Below, piece by piece: positions 29,731 to 40,227 of a stretch of DNA of 64,000 nucleotides. The stretch is from Parastagonospora avenae f. sp. tritici 18332-5 (lineage: Eukaryota > Ascomycota > Dothideomycetes > Pleosporales > Phaeosphaeriaceae), in the NCBI GenBank assembly GCA_022559985.1, contig JAFJTR010000017.1, positions 186,001 through 250,000 on the forward strand, read 5' to 3'. Each line of letters starts with the position of its first letter. Position 1 is the first letter of the stretch. The position numbers and the translations under genes were made by a program. Below the pieces are notes generated by a model. It searched no databases, was not told the DNA's origin, and worked only from the letters and a program-made list of their open reading frames with translations.

Positions 29731-30810
29731 ATGACAGACCAACAAATAAGCCTCGTGGACCACACGAATGGCAGCAACACGCCAGAGACACGCACCGAAG
29801 CCTCGCCTCCTCCACGCACGGCAGACGCACACATCGACATACTATATGAAAACCAGCGAGGGTGGTTCGTCTTCGGCATACCGCTCTTCTCCTCGAAAGC
29901 GCTGTGGAACTTCAAGATTGACCCCGCACCATGGGTGGATGCAAAGTTCAGGCCTTCAGCCGTCAATATCACGAACGCACAAGTACCTGACCCCAGTTGG
30001 GTGTGGGACTGGAAGAGCTGGTATGTAGACATGAGCCTGGATGTCGACGAGGAGGGCTGGCAGTATAGCTTGTTGTTCAAAGGCTCACCATGGCACGGCA
30101 ACCACCCGTGGTTCCACAGCTTCGTCAGGCGGAGACGTTGGCTACGTAAGCGAGTGAAGCAAAAGCTGCCGCCCAAGACGAAGGCGAGCCAAAGAGAGAG
30201 GCTCTTTGGCGAGACCTTCAGCGTCGGCACAACATTGGCCAGGTCTGCTACGCTGGGTACACTGAGTGCGAGTGCGCAAGACAGTAGCATGAACTCTCTG
30301 AACGAAGAAGTCAAGGACATTGCGACGCTCATGAGCAAGCTGAAGAAGGCAGCAATCGATCGCGAGAAGATTGTCTTCATCCACAAGTTCATCGACGATG
30401 GCGGGGAGGAGCTGCACTACCTTGCAGAACAGGTATGTTTGTGTCTCTGCCTCGACGAGATCTTGGGCTAACGATCGCAGATACCCACCATCATGTCAAT
30501 GCTGATCTTCCAAAACTCGCGCCGCCAACTCCTCTCCACGCTCATGGACCGCTTCGAGGCTGCCAAGTCACACCGCGACGAGCACATAGCATCAGGAAAA
30601 CCAGAAGGCGATGCCGAGGAACGCAGGATCAACAACCTTATGAAGGCTATTGAGGCTGCAGACGCAGAATGCAAGAAGCTGGAATACTGGAGCGACATAC
30701 GCAAGCTGGCGCAAGAAGGAAACGCAGGCAACGCAACAGACACCAAGCATGGCTGGGACGAAAAGTGGCAAGGCTTGGATGAAAGCGGTGCTAAGCACCC
30801 CGAAACATGA
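29731..30810 (+). CDS. Mug65-like protein with peroxin/ferlin domain
   Basis: Exon 1 is 29731-30432 and exon 2 is 30481-30810; the 48-nt intron has donor GTATGT, branch GCTAAC, acceptor CGCAG, phase 0. The product is 343 residues. The start is the first in-frame ATG; upstream only a GTG exists. The dysferlin/peroxin-type region is clear: LYENQRGWFVFGIPLFSSKALWNF followed by DPAPW, DPSWVWDWKSWYVDM and EEGWQYSLLF (residues ~35-125). This Trp-rich sandwich is shared with Pex24/Pex30-type proteins and the fission yeast meiotically up-regulated protein Mug65. A basic run follows (FVRRRRWLRKRVKQK), then helices to the end. Such proteins act at ER or peroxisome membranes, but no membrane span is seen here. 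Precise role unknown. Confidence 0.78.
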
Positions 30811-30931
30811 TTCTATATTGTTTGCATCGGGCTGACGGCGTTTATGGAGTCATTGAACGAACACGATATCCTTTCCTTTGTACACAGCATTATCCGGGCA
30901 TCGCATAGCATGGACACTATCATACATAATA

Positions 30932-31237
30932 TTACTTTTCAACCTTCCTCACCCTGATCGGCCCTCTTATTTCCTCCAGACTCTCCACCCCCACCACCGC
31001 GCCCTTCTGCATCACCTCGACCTCCCCAGCTTGCCGCTTTTCCCATACGATCTGTCGCACAGGATCCATGGTGTCTCTCCACTCTGTAGCGCCGAGACTC
31101 TGCAAATCCTGAGCTGAGAAAGCCCGGGCGATTTCGGAGGGGCAGATCGTCTTGGGATGTTGTCTTGCGTCCAGCAACCGATTGGCGTGTCTTAGAATTA
31201 TCGATTTCTGGGCGTCATCTAGCTGGATATCCGGCAT
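30932..31237 (-). CDS. DUF3253-domain protein
   Basis: A 101-residue frame from ATG 31237 to the stop at 30932. The open frame continues upstream to 31537, but that would overlap the carbonic anhydrase start, and the upstream part has no family resemblance, so ATG 31237 (MPDIQLDDAQKSIILRHANR) is preferred. The motifs KTICPSEIARAF, WRDTMDPVRQIVWEKR, EVMQKGAVV and EEIRGPIRVRK match the small DUF3253 winged-helix-like family found in bacteria and fungi. Function unknown. It converges with the Mug65-like gene, 121 bases apart. Confidence 0.7.
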   Translation of the reverse strand: MPDIQLDDAQKSIILRHANRLLDARQHPKTICPSEIARAFSAQDLQSLGATEWRDTMDPVRQIVWEKRQAGEVEVMQKGAVVGVESLEEIRGPIRVRKVEK

Positions 31238-31535
31238 GTCTCGCGTGTCTTGGAGCGTTAGACAGAAAGATAATAGATTGACTACTGTCGCTGCCGTGAC
31301 CGTCTCGACTTTCTCCGCCGTTGCACGATAGATGATAGATCTGCGCGCTAAGGCCATGATCGTCACCCAGGTTATCCAATCCTTTGACGTCAGAGCGCCC
31401 AATCGCGCGTCGCCAACTCGCAATTGCACCGCGTTCTGCCCGCAGGCCCGCATAAGCAAAAAAAAAGAGGGGGGTAAGCTCGACAGCTTGAGTGTGTCGA
31501 AGGTCGTGTTGGTGTGACACTTGGCCTTTCTCGTC

Positions 31536-32473
31536 ATGATGCATTTGCTGCGACGGGCACCCCACGCTGTCCGGGCGGGCCGGTATATCTCTCCCCTCGC
31601 TGCTGCGAAGAGTCCTTTCCTTCCGTCTTCCTCTTACTCTGTGCCTGCGGCAACTCGACACTTCTCGCTCAACTGGAACTCCATCGCTGGAATGGCCGCC
31701 GAAGACCCGGAAAAGACAAAGGAGGTGCGCAAGTACCTCCAGCAGAGCCATGATCGCATCTTTGAGAACAACAAAAAATGGGCGGATGAGATGCGGAAGA
31801 AGAAGCCCGAGTTCTTCACCGACTTGACGGCTGGTCAGGCGCCTGAGTACTTGTGGATTGGTGAGTTCACAAAACACTTCTTGAGTCACACAAGCGCAAG
31901 ACACGTGCAGGAGAGATGAGGCGGAATTGGAAGCTGACAACACGCCCACCAGGCTGCTCCGACTCTCGCATCCCTGCAGAAGCTATCACAGGCCTCGAGC
32001 CCGGCGAAATGTTCATCCACCGCAACATCGCCAACCTCGTCAACAACATCGACCTCAACGTCATGTCCGTCGTCAACTACGCCGTGCGCCACCTGAAAGT
32101 GAAGCACATCGTCGTGTGCGGGCACTACGGCTGCGGCGGTGTCAAGGCCGCCATGACCCCCAAGGACATGGGCCTGCTGAACCCGTGGCTGCGGAACATC
32201 CGCGACGTCTATAGGCTGCACCAGGACGAACTCGACGCGATTACCGACTCTGAGAAGAAGTACGATCGCCTGGTTGAGTTGAATGTACACGAGCAGTGCA
32301 GGAATGTCATCAAGACGGCGGCGGTGCAGCAGTGCTGGGCGGAAAACGAGTTTCCGGTCGTGCATGGCTGGGTGTTTGGGTTCGGGGATGGATTGCTCAA
32401 GGATCTGAAGTTTGATCATGAGGGGCAGTTGGCGGAGATTCAGAAGATTTACGATTTGACAAAGGACTTTTAG
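31536..32473 (+). CDS. Beta-class carbonic anhydrase
   Basis: Exon 1 is 31536-31860 and exon 2 is 31953-32473; the 92-nt intron has donor GTGAGT and acceptor CACCAG, phase 1. The product is 281 residues. The enzyme interconverts CO2 and bicarbonate, supplying bicarbonate to carboxylases. The zinc site is complete: Cys and Asp of IGCSDSRIP and His and Cys of VVCGHYGCGGV; ARNIAN-type loop is present as RNIANLVNN. The intron falls inside the first zinc motif (IG|CSDSR). Residues 1-52 are Arg/Ser/Ala-rich and lack acidic residues, which fits a mitochondrial presequence. An in-frame ATG at 31692 (MAAEDPEKTKE) would give a cytosolic form. Confidence 0.94.
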
Positions 32474-33070
32474 GTACCGCGAGGGCGCTGGGGATGTTCG
32501 GAAGGCGTATGGGTGGAGTCGAAGATATCATGAGCGCGAGGCATTGCGTGGCGTTGGCGGAGATGTGAGTACAACATGGTCGTTGCAGACGCGGTGAAGA
32601 TCGTCTGTCGAATACAATGGTACAATTTCAGAATCCCGTCCTTGTTTGACATCGCCTATCAGCATCGCAAACACCTGTGGATTTCGAAACTTATCTTCAC
32701 CTATATTTATGTTGAAATGTACGCTAAAAACATGCAGCGCGCTCGACGGACGAAACTATTGACGTTTGCACCGACGCACGAATAACGTCGGAAGCTGACC
32801 CACAACCCGAAGCTGCTGTTTAGCGTTACACGGCCTTTACACTGCGAATAGGTAGAGTGTTCCAAAGGGACTTGCGGACTTAACATCTTGACTGCGGGAA
32901 GAAAATGGCACTCTATGTGGAGAAGGAGCACAACTCTATACACGCAAGGTCTTGCGGAAGATATAAAGCTAAAGCTATAGTAGCCTTGAGAGCCATCACA
33001 CCCTGAAGCCGACAACTCTTCGCCATTCGATAAAAAACTTCAAGTAAGACTTCACACCTGTCTCTCCACC
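32474..33070. other. Intergenic, no gene seen
   Basis: 3' flank of carbonic anhydrase and upstream region of the SDR gene; the last 50 bases before 33071 are a C/A-rich leader (aagacttcacacctgtctct). Confidence 0.5.
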
Positions 33071-34114
33071 ATGTCTCGCTACGCCTCAGCCCACAAACTC
33101 GCAAACCTCCGTGGCCCAGGCGACGCACGCCCAACCGCCCTCCAGGTCATCTCAGACGAAAACCTCATCGGCCAACTCAAAGACAAAACCTTCCTCGTCA
33201 CCGGCGTCTCCTCAGGAATCGGCACCGACACCCTCCGCGCCCTACACGCTACCGGCGCCCACGTCTACGGCACCGTCCGCAACCTGCCCAAAGGGCGCGC
33301 CGCCGTCTCCCAGATACTGTCCGAGCAGCACCCCTCCGGTGGCCCAATCACCCTCCTCGAAATGGACCTGTCAGTCCTGTCCAGCGTGCGCGCCGGCGCC
33401 GAAGAATTCCTAATTAAGAGTAAGGGGCGATTGAACGTCCTGATCGCCAACGCAGGCATAATGGCCACGCCCTTCAACCTCACGTCTGATGGCTTCGAGC
33501 AGCAATTCGCCACGAATCACCTGTCGCACTTCCTGCTCTTCCAGCTGCTCAAAGACGCCATGCTCGCGTGCGCTACACCCACGTTTCCCAGCAGATACGT
33601 CAGCGTGAGCAGTCTGGCTGCGCATATTTTCGGCTCAGGCGTGCATGTGCATGATTACCATTATGGCGTGAGGGAATATAGCCCATGGGACGCATATGCG
33701 CAGTCTAAATTGGCGAATATTTGGATGGCGAATGGCATTGAACGACGTTTCGGTAGCCGAGACTTGCATGCTACGAGTGTGCATCCGGGTGGCATTTTTG
33801 AGAATTCTGGACTGGCGAAATATGTGCCTGAGGCTGAGGTGGATGCGTTGCGCAGTGATGAGGAGTTGGTGAGGACGTTTAAGAGTAGTGCGCAGGGCGC
33901 GGCGACGCAGGTTTACGCTGCGGTGAGCGAGGAGTGGAAGGGGAAGGGCGGGAGGTATTTGAGTAGCATGGTGGAGCAGGGGAGTAGGGAGGAAGTTGCT
34001 AGACAAGAGGGCATGTTTGAGCATGCGAACGAGGGGTATGCGGGGTGGTGTTATGACCAGGATGGGGAGGAGAGGTTGTGGGGGGATAGTTTGGGGATGG
34101 TTGGGGTGGCGTAA
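33071..34114 (+). CDS. Short-chain dehydrogenase/reductase
   Basis: A single exon of 347 residues from ATG 33071 (caccATG) to TAA 34112-34114. A classical Rossmann-fold SDR: TGVSSGIG nucleotide-binding loop (~residue 44), DL at the end of beta-4 (LEMDLSVL), NAGIM (~128), catalytic Ser in SVSSLAAH, and YAQSKLAN as the Tyr-x3-Lys pair. The layout (long N-terminus, GFEQQFATNHLSHFLL) is that of the retinol dehydrogenase/WW-oxidoreductase-like group. Substrate cannot be told. Its stop codon directly abuts that of the converging HAD gene. Codon use shifts from C-ending codons in the first half to G-ending and AT-richer codons in the second. Confidence 0.88.
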   Translation: MSRYASAHKLANLRGPGDARPTALQVISDENLIGQLKDKTFLVTGVSSGIGTDTLRALHATGAHVYGTVRNLPKGRAAVSQILSEQHPSGGPITLLEMDLSVLSSVRAGAEEFLIKSKGRLNVLIANAGIMATPFNLTSDGFEQQFATNHLSHFLLFQLLKDAMLACATPTFPSRYVSVSSLAAHIFGSGVHVHDYHYGVREYSPWDAYAQSKLANIWMANGIERRFGSRDLHATSVHPGGIFENSGLAKYVPEAEVDALRSDEELVRTFKSSAQGAATQVYAAVSEEWKGKGGRYLSSMVEQGSREEVARQEGMFEHANEGYAGWCYDQDGEERLWGDSLGMVGVA

Positions 34115-34843
34115 TCATATCATATCCTCCAGATCCTTCAGGCTTCTGATACGAAGAACCCCTTCTTCTTCTTCTTCTCTTCTCTTTTCACTCTGCTCGT
34201 CGAGCCAAACACATACTACCCCAGCCTCCCTCGCAGGCACTACATCCCGCTCCCAACTATCCCCTACCACGATTACTTCTTCCACCCGCGCGCCCACTTT
34301 CTCCAAAACACGCCCAAACATCCCATCAACCTTCGCCAAACCCAGCCCATTCGTCGTCGCAAGATAATCCACAAACCGTCCGAGTCCCAGCGCCTCAATA
34401 GTGCGTTCTTGCGCATCTTGCGGACCTTCGGTAACTACAGCTATCAACTTCCCTTTCGCTCTGATGGTCTGTAAAAGCGCCACCACACCATCTTTCAATT
34501 GAAGATTCTGCATCAGAGTCTGTTCATAGCACTGCAGCAGCGCTCCCATTAGCTGATCGTCTTGCACATCGTGGTCCGCGAGGAGCGTGCGGAAGCGCTC
34601 GGCGCGGTATTCGTGGGATGTTTTACCGTCTGTGAAGGCGGATGCAGTGCGGGAGTGAAGGATGCGGTTATATGAGGCTTGTAAGTCTGGGAGGTTGAGA
34701 CGGGGGTGGTGGGTGAGGATCAGGGAGAGTGTTGATGCAACGGCTGCGGAGGAGGCACGGCGGAAGGAGTGGAGTGTGTCGTCGAGGTCGAAGAAGAACC
34801 ATTTTGCGCGGGAGATAGGGGTGAGTGTGGTCTCATGGTCCAT
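34115..34843 (-). CDS. HAD-superfamily hydrolase
   Basis: A single exon of 242 residues, ATG 34843 to TGA 34117-34115. Motif I is FFFDLDDTLH (nucleophile Asp and acid/base Asp, ~residues 16-25), motif II Thr lies in VVTEG, and motif III/IV is VIVVGDSWERDVVPAREAG. A helical cap lies between motifs I and II (residues ~35-120). This is the pattern of phosphoglycolate-phosphatase/epoxide-hydrolase-N type HAD phosphatases. The acidic EKRREEEEEG run near the end is low complexity. Substrate unknown. Convergent with the SDR gene with no base between the stops, so the two mRNAs must overlap in their 3' UTRs. Confidence 0.85.
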   Translation of the reverse strand: MDHETTLTPISRAKWFFFDLDDTLHSFRRASSAAVASTLSLILTHHPRLNLPDLQASYNRILHSRTASAFTDGKTSHEYRAERFRTLLADHDVQDDQLMGALLQCYEQTLMQNLQLKDGVVALLQTIRAKGKLIAVVTEGPQDAQERTIEALGLGRFVDYLATTNGLGLAKVDGMFGRVLEKVGARVEEVIVVGDSWERDVVPAREAGVVCVWLDEQSEKRREEEEEGVLRIRSLKDLEDMI

Positions 34844-36810
34844 AGTTTTGGGGATAGTTTGGTGTCGATGGGGTGGGGTGTTGCCAGGAGTTTGTGTGGC
34901 TTATATCGTGTGAGCCTTTGGTATGTATTAGAAAACTGTACCAGATCTACTTTCAGACTCGTGAATATTGGATCTTGAGATGATAACAGCCCGTCATTCT
35001 TGATTTGTCAGCAATTCGTTATTCTGAGGAGCATGAATACGTGCTTGAAGCATTCGATCACACAACATCTACGAACCCACGTATGATCCACATTTATCAT
35101 TAGCACCACAAGAGCCTTGAATTTGCGGGCCGAAGTCTTGCCACAGTCTAGATAGCGTCCTCAGTTGTCCGTGTCGAAACTTGAAACTTCGCAGCTGTCA
35201 CCGCGACGATTTGCGCCCAAAGGCTATCGCCAGCGTACTGGATCGATCCCTTTACACCGTCCAAATTGAGGAGAACTGCTGCTCGAGGACAACGTCTGGA
35301 ACTTTGATTCTTTCAGAAATACCTAGGTACCTCTAGCGACCACTGGAAGTATTACTCGCCCCTTCATTGTGCGGACGCAAATATACCCTCAAAGTGTCTA
35401 GAATTATCTGGCACTATGGTTCTCATCCTGGACCTGTGAAACGTACGTTCGTTGGTTATTACCTTATCGAAGAGTGCATATCCCATTCAACCTAGGTACT
35501 CAGGTTGCGAGGTATGAGTTCGGACGCTGCGAAAGAGAGGAAAGAGAGGGTATTTTTCGAATGTCCTGGGGGAAACTGCCTTTTCAACTTGCTCAACGAA
35601 GCTTCATGAGAATCTAGTGGTCCAATGTAGCTGGTGCAATGAACCATTCACGTCCAAGGACGCCAAGAGGCACAAAACACACGGTTGCAAACATTCACCA
35701 AAGAAAACAGCGATCTGCCCGTACGAGGGTTGCCAAGCAGAAGTCCTAATGAACCACATCTGCCGCCACGCAATGTGCATACGAAACGGCTGAGGGCTTA
35801 GTGGACTGTTGGCTGCAGGCCACGTAATGGCCGCTTGGTTTGCCTTGTTTCTGGATGTTTCTGTAGGCTGATGGGAACTCCTGAAGACTTTCACTGCATT
35901 TCATCGCAGTTTTTGACTACTTAGAAGCTGTTGTAGTCGTCTGGCAAGGCAAGCTGTGTAGATTTGGATCCACAGCTCGAGGCTGTGGCTGCCTCGCGCG
36001 ATCCGGACTGGAGATAGCTTCACACATTTCAAACTCCTCTTCCCACCTGCTTTCCTTTTCACCATGTTAGCATCAAGACTTTACTCTAATAGCTGCTCAT
36101 CTCGTAGGCGCTTCGGTAACGTGACACTGGACGCCCATTATGCCACGATTAGTCCGAGCTGCAAAGGCCTGTAGCGTTTTGTTCACAGCGACTCTCTGTA
36201 CGTATGTAGGAAATGTGCGCAGCTGGTCTTGAGCCTTGCCCTCGGGGTCTGGTGTGAGCTAGTGCTGAAGAGTGAGTTTGGGTGTTGCTTTATTTCGGAT
36301 TTTAGGTGAGCTTTCCAATGGTGAAGGAGCTTGAGGGCTATCGGAAGTTTGGGGAGCTAATGAGCCTATGATGAGCGAGTAAGGGTTTGGAGGAAGCTAT
36401 TAGAGCTTGTCAATGGCGATCTCTCGTTGTGTGCTCCTTTGGTCATGCTGTAATCCTGCAGAACGGACTGTCGATTTATTAGTTGCGTGGTAAGTTGGCG
36501 GTAGAAGTCTTCGCAAAGCAGGTCTATTTTGTGTGCTGTAGACATTTGAATACTTTTGTTACAAAAGAAGGTGTCACGGATCGAGAGACGCGACGGATCT
36601 GACGCGACAGCTGACGCGTTGAGAAACGACAAGAACCTGCGCCGGTGGGAGAAGTCAAAAGCCCACACGACTAGTTCCAGATTTGATAAAAACAGACTCT
36701 AGGCTCAGACATTCGTGGATGTGGTTGGGTTACAGCGTGTGAGTGGCAGAGGCTGACACGGTGGTGTAGATATTGGGAAAGAAAAAAAAGCATAAATAGC
36801 ATGAGAGAGC
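34844..36810. other. Intergenic, 2 kb, one zinc-finger-like relic
   Basis: No intact gene. A decayed C2H2-like sequence lies at 35600-35793 (separate entry). The ORFs at 36366-36668 and elsewhere show no motif. Words such as cctaggtac recur (35334, 35494). Confidence 0.45.
35600..35793 (+). pseudogene. C2H2-like zinc-finger relic
   Basis: One frame on the + strand reads QCSWCNEPFTSKDAKRHKTH, a C-x2-C ... H-x3-H finger, then CPYEGCQAEVLMNHICRHAMC, a second finger-like set, and stops at TGA near 35791-35793. No start codon, upstream exon or splice site completes it. It could be an exon of a gene whose other parts I cannot see, or a remnant. Confidence 0.3.
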
Positions 36811-36816
36811 AAAAAA
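36811..36816 (-). terminator. Pol III T-run terminator of tRNA-Lys
   Basis: Six A on the + strand give TTTTTT on the transcribed strand, six bases after the tRNA 3' end at 36823. Confidence 0.75.
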
Positions 36817-36822
36817 GTAGGA

Positions 36823-36928
36823 AGCCCGATGCGGGGGTCGAACCCGCAACCTTGAGATTGGATCAATCGCTTTCTGAGAAAGTGAAACCTATAAGAGTCT
36901 CACGCTCTACCGATTGAGCTAACCAGGC
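36823..36928 (-). tRNA. tRNA-Lys(CTT) with intron
   Basis: 106 nt on the minus strand; removal of a 33-nt intron at about 36891-36859 leaves a 73-nt tRNA. The acceptor stem GCCTGGT pairs with ATCGGGC (with G-T pairs). The D arm contains TAGCTCAATCGGTAGAGC (A box). The anticodon stem TGAGA/TCTCA encloses loop C-T-CTT-A-A with anticodon CTT, and the T arm GCGGG-TTCGACC-CCCGC holds the B box. The intron sits one base 3' of the anticodon, the canonical nuclear position. The discriminator base reads T in DNA. A TTTTTT run follows. Confidence 0.95.
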
Positions 36929-37611
36929 TGGTGTTGATGAAATAGTGCTCAAATAATAAAATAATACATGCCACATTTCAGAGGCTGTGGTGATGAAATG
37001 AAATGGAACGAGCAGACCTCCTCCAGCCGCTATCAGAGCTCGAAAAACCCTAGTGCTGGTGTGATATTAAAAAATTTGTCCGCTTATTTTACCCCACTTG
37101 CGATGTTGCGGGGTCGTTCGCGCAAGTCATAGACGGAAGAAACCTATTGTGTTGAAACACCAGACTTCGGTGTAAAGATATCGGAATCATTATATAGGGC
37201 TGTAGAGTTGTTTTGAAAGCGTTTGGTCGTCACTGTATGTCAATATTTGTATCAAAATAAAGTGCAGTCGCGTCACACAACATCGATCGATCATGCGGGA
37301 GTAGCACTCGCGGGGAACACCTGCCAGAGATCTTTAGACGTAACTCTCCTTTGTGCAGATAGATGCAGACTCCCATAAGACAATTTTTTAGTAGCTCTGA
37401 ACTCGAGTCAAGAAGAAGTGCCATGATTGTGACTCCCATCACCGAATTTTCCCCGCATCGCACCATCGCTTCCCGCATCCGACAGCCTTACCAAGGCGCT
37501 CCGTTACGTCAGTTCTTGTAACATGCCAACATCGTAGAGAATAACAAAACATACTCAAATATCCATCAAGAGAAACTGAGACTTACCAAACATTAGCACG
37601 ACACCATCGAT
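36929..37611. other. Intergenic, no gene seen
   Basis: Between the tRNA and the SnoaL-like gene. AT-rich around 36960-37080; no feature supported. Confidence 0.5.
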
Positions 37612-38136
37612 ATGAGCCAATACCACTTCGAAACCCCTAAACTGGACCTCGATCCAAACTTCAAAACCTTCTTCCAAGACTTCTACGCCACGTCCGATAC
37701 CCCAGATGCCCACGAGCATTATGCAAAGTACTTCACAGATGATGCGACGCTGATCATGGCGAGTAAGAAAGTCGAGGGACATGATGGTGAGCCGCTCGAA
37801 CCGAGTTTCTCACACTCTCTAACACGACTCTAGAAATCCTCGCTCTGCGCAAATCCATGTGGGAAAAAGTGTCTTCGCGCTCGCATAACCCCATAAAGAT
37901 CTTTCCATTTGGTTCGTACTCTGATGAGGTGATGCTGTATGGCACGGTCAAGTATGGGCTGAAAGATGGGGGCGAGAAGGAGGTGGATTGGGCGGCGAGG
38001 GCGAAGTTGGTCAATGAGGATGGGAAGATTAGGATGAGCTTTTATCAGGTTTATTTGGTAAGTCATTATAGAGAAGAGAGATAGATGTATCTGAGCTAAT
38101 AAGTTGGTGTAGGATACTGCGGCACAGGCGAAATAA
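37612..38136 (+). CDS. SnoaL-like (NTF2-fold) protein
   Basis: Exons 37612-37786, 37834-38057 and 38113-38136 have introns of 47 and 55 nt (donors GTGAGC and GTAAGT, acceptors CTCTAG and GTGTAG) with matching phases; the product is 140 residues. The sequence PKLDLDPNFKTFFQDFYATSD, then HEHYAKYFTDDATLIMASKKVEGHDEI, ILALRKSMWEKVSSRSHNPIKIFPFG and VDWAARAKLVNEDGKIRMSFYQVYL is the pattern of fungal SnoaL-like cone-shaped NTF2 folds (DUF4440/SnoaL group). These serve as small-molecule enzymes or binding proteins; substrate unknown. The third exon encodes only DTAAQAK. Confidence 0.78.
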
Positions 38137-38591
38137 GTGCGGTGACAAGCAGGCCAAGGCGAGGTTGGGGCTGCAAAGTCACCGAAGACGCTATGGATGA
38201 AGAAAATGGGCCTGAACACAATGCGCTACGGATTCACGACGAAAACGAGAAGGATACAGCTGCAGCGCAGCCTTTTAGATAGCCCGAATGTATACAGAGG
38301 AAATTGCCGTATGGTTCGGGTCCTCATAATACTGTAGATAGCTTCCGGCTGTTCAATAGCTCTTTGCACCTCCTCTGTTCACTTTCGCTAGCATTTGGTG
38401 ACTTGTCGCTTTGTGTGGATGTTCACATGTTGCTACATGCTACAATAGGCTTGTTGTTCTCGATGTGCTCATTTTGGTTGCTCAATGCAGCTTCTTTAGT
38501 GTCTAAGGGCGCCGAAGTGGCCAGTCAAGAGACTTTCACCTAGCTCACGGGATATGCCATCTTTTGTTATCCTCTATGCTCAGAGACGTGC
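38137..38591. other. Intergenic between converging genes
   Basis: 3' flanks of both neighbours; nothing supportable. Confidence 0.5.
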
Positions 38592-39704
38592 CTAGGCTGT
38601 CGCATCGGCAAGCAGGTCTCGCGAATCATCGTTGGCCCTCGCTTTACCTCCACCACGACCGCCACTCCTACCTCCTCTTCCTCCACGTCCACCTCTCTTT
38701 CCCCGACCATCACCAACTTCCCTTTTCCACTCCTCAACGTCCACCACGACACCATCCGGCAGCTTTCCATCGCTCATCAAGACCCCGCCATCCTTCTTCC
38801 GGCTCTCCACCCGCTTGAAGAACTCATATGACAAGAACCCCTCATTCCCTTCAGTCAAGATCACACCATTCTCGCTAATGTAGAACTTGATACCCGCAGC
38901 TAATGCAGCTTGTATGTCGATGTAAACGAGAATGCTGGAGTTCTTGCGCATGCCTGAAATGACTGGTGCCGCTTCTTTCTCCTCAGTCGAAGCAGTGTCG
39001 ATGGCAAGCGACTTGAAGCCAGCGGGTAAGCCAGAAGCAAAGTGAATGTGGTTGCGTCCCATTCTTCTCAAACCACCGCTCTTCAAGATCAAGCGCCACG
39101 CAGGCTCATCGGTTCCATGCACCACGATATCGGGTACGTTGCCTGCTTCTACAGTGACTGGCGTTAGGAGACCTTCGACATCTACTTTGATGGAGTGGCC
39201 TTGGTTTGCGCGGATGAGGTAGTCTGCTGGGTTGTCTGATTCCGTGATGGTCTCGAGGGTCTCGTTGGCGAGATCTTCTTGCTGTGTTGCGTCCCCTTCT
39301 GATTTTGATTGGTCTTGTGGAGCGGCTGGGATCATTGAGAAGCGCTTCTTCTCATTGTTGACCACTGCGTCGCGGAGTTCCGGAAACGTGATCTTCAATC
39401 CCTTGAGTGCACGTGTGTTGAGCTGGAAGTTGTTAGATTAAATTGTCTTACAGGATGTCCAGAAATTGGACCTCATATGCGTGTTTTCGGGTTCATTAGG
39501 ACATGCGAAGAAAGTGTAAATCGTCGTCATGACCTGGCGCAAACTTACTGCATCTTGTACATTGACATATCCTCCCTTGCCCAACTTCAACCCTTCAGAA
39601 CCGGCACCATGCCGAAGCAGCCAGCTAATCTTTTTCGAAACCTGCACTTCCCTGGGCTGATTTGCTGGATTGCGGCTACCGCCGCCACGACCACCGAGTG
39701 CCAT
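38592..39704 (-). CDS. TPT1: tRNA 2'-phosphotransferase
   Basis: Exon 1 is 39704-39549 and exon 2 is 39422-38592; the intron is 126 nt (donor GTAAGT, acceptor TTCCAG, phase 0), product 328 residues. The start is ATG 39704; a longer frame begins with TTG only. Tpt1 removes the 2'-phosphate left at the tRNA splice junction, transferring it to NAD+. The Arg-His-Arg-Arg set is visible: SWLLRHGA (~residue 31-38), LIRANQGHS (Arg and His), and MGRNHIHFA (Arg), with VHGTDEPAW between. An acidic/Ser insertion (residues ~75-110) and a C-terminal RGG tail (GKRGGRGGRGGRSGGRGGGK) extend the usual ~230-residue enzyme. The intron-containing tRNA-Lys nearby is a typical substrate of this pathway; that proximity is coincidental as far as I can tell. 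Confidence 0.9.
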
Positions 39705-40227
39705 CTCTTTCAAGGCTCTGGAGAAGAATCGTTGGCTTGAAATTTTGCTAGTGGGGGTGATAAGAATCTTTTAGAAGGACGCGAGCATGGACCAGCTTTC
39801 GTCGCAATTCATTCAGAGTGAGTGACGCGAGAATGAGTCAGTATGTGTGCCTGAGAGTGCATGAGTATGTGGTAGGTACGGAAAGGGTAAGGGCAAAAGG
39901 TTCGTAGTGGGGTGGAGGTTTGTGGCCAATCATGATGACGCACTAAAAGCTGGAGTCGGCATTCCAGCTTCTCCACGAGCTCTTCTTGCCCTTCAATTCT
40001 TTCTGTTGTTCTCATGCTGTGTACCATCGCAGCCCTGGTTTTGCAACAGCTTACTCGGATGTAGCTAAAAGAGTCTCGCGCAGACTACAAGATGCATATT
40101 GCTGCCTGCTTGGCCTCAACTTACTCCTTCCTGTCTAGCCTCAATCCTCCAGCGAAGGATATACTCATACATCCCCAATCTCACATAATTCCATCCTTGA
40201 ATACTGAAACGCAAGAAGGCAGCCAAA
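39705..40227. other. Bidirectional promoter region
   Basis: 522 bases between divergent genes for Tpt1 and the MFS transporter. It has repeated gagtgag/atgagta words near 39815-39870. No named site. Confidence 0.4.

Noticed and set aside
31238..31537. N-terminal extension of the DUF3253 gene
   Set aside because: The extension has no family resemblance and its start would overlap the carbonic anhydrase start codon on the other strand.
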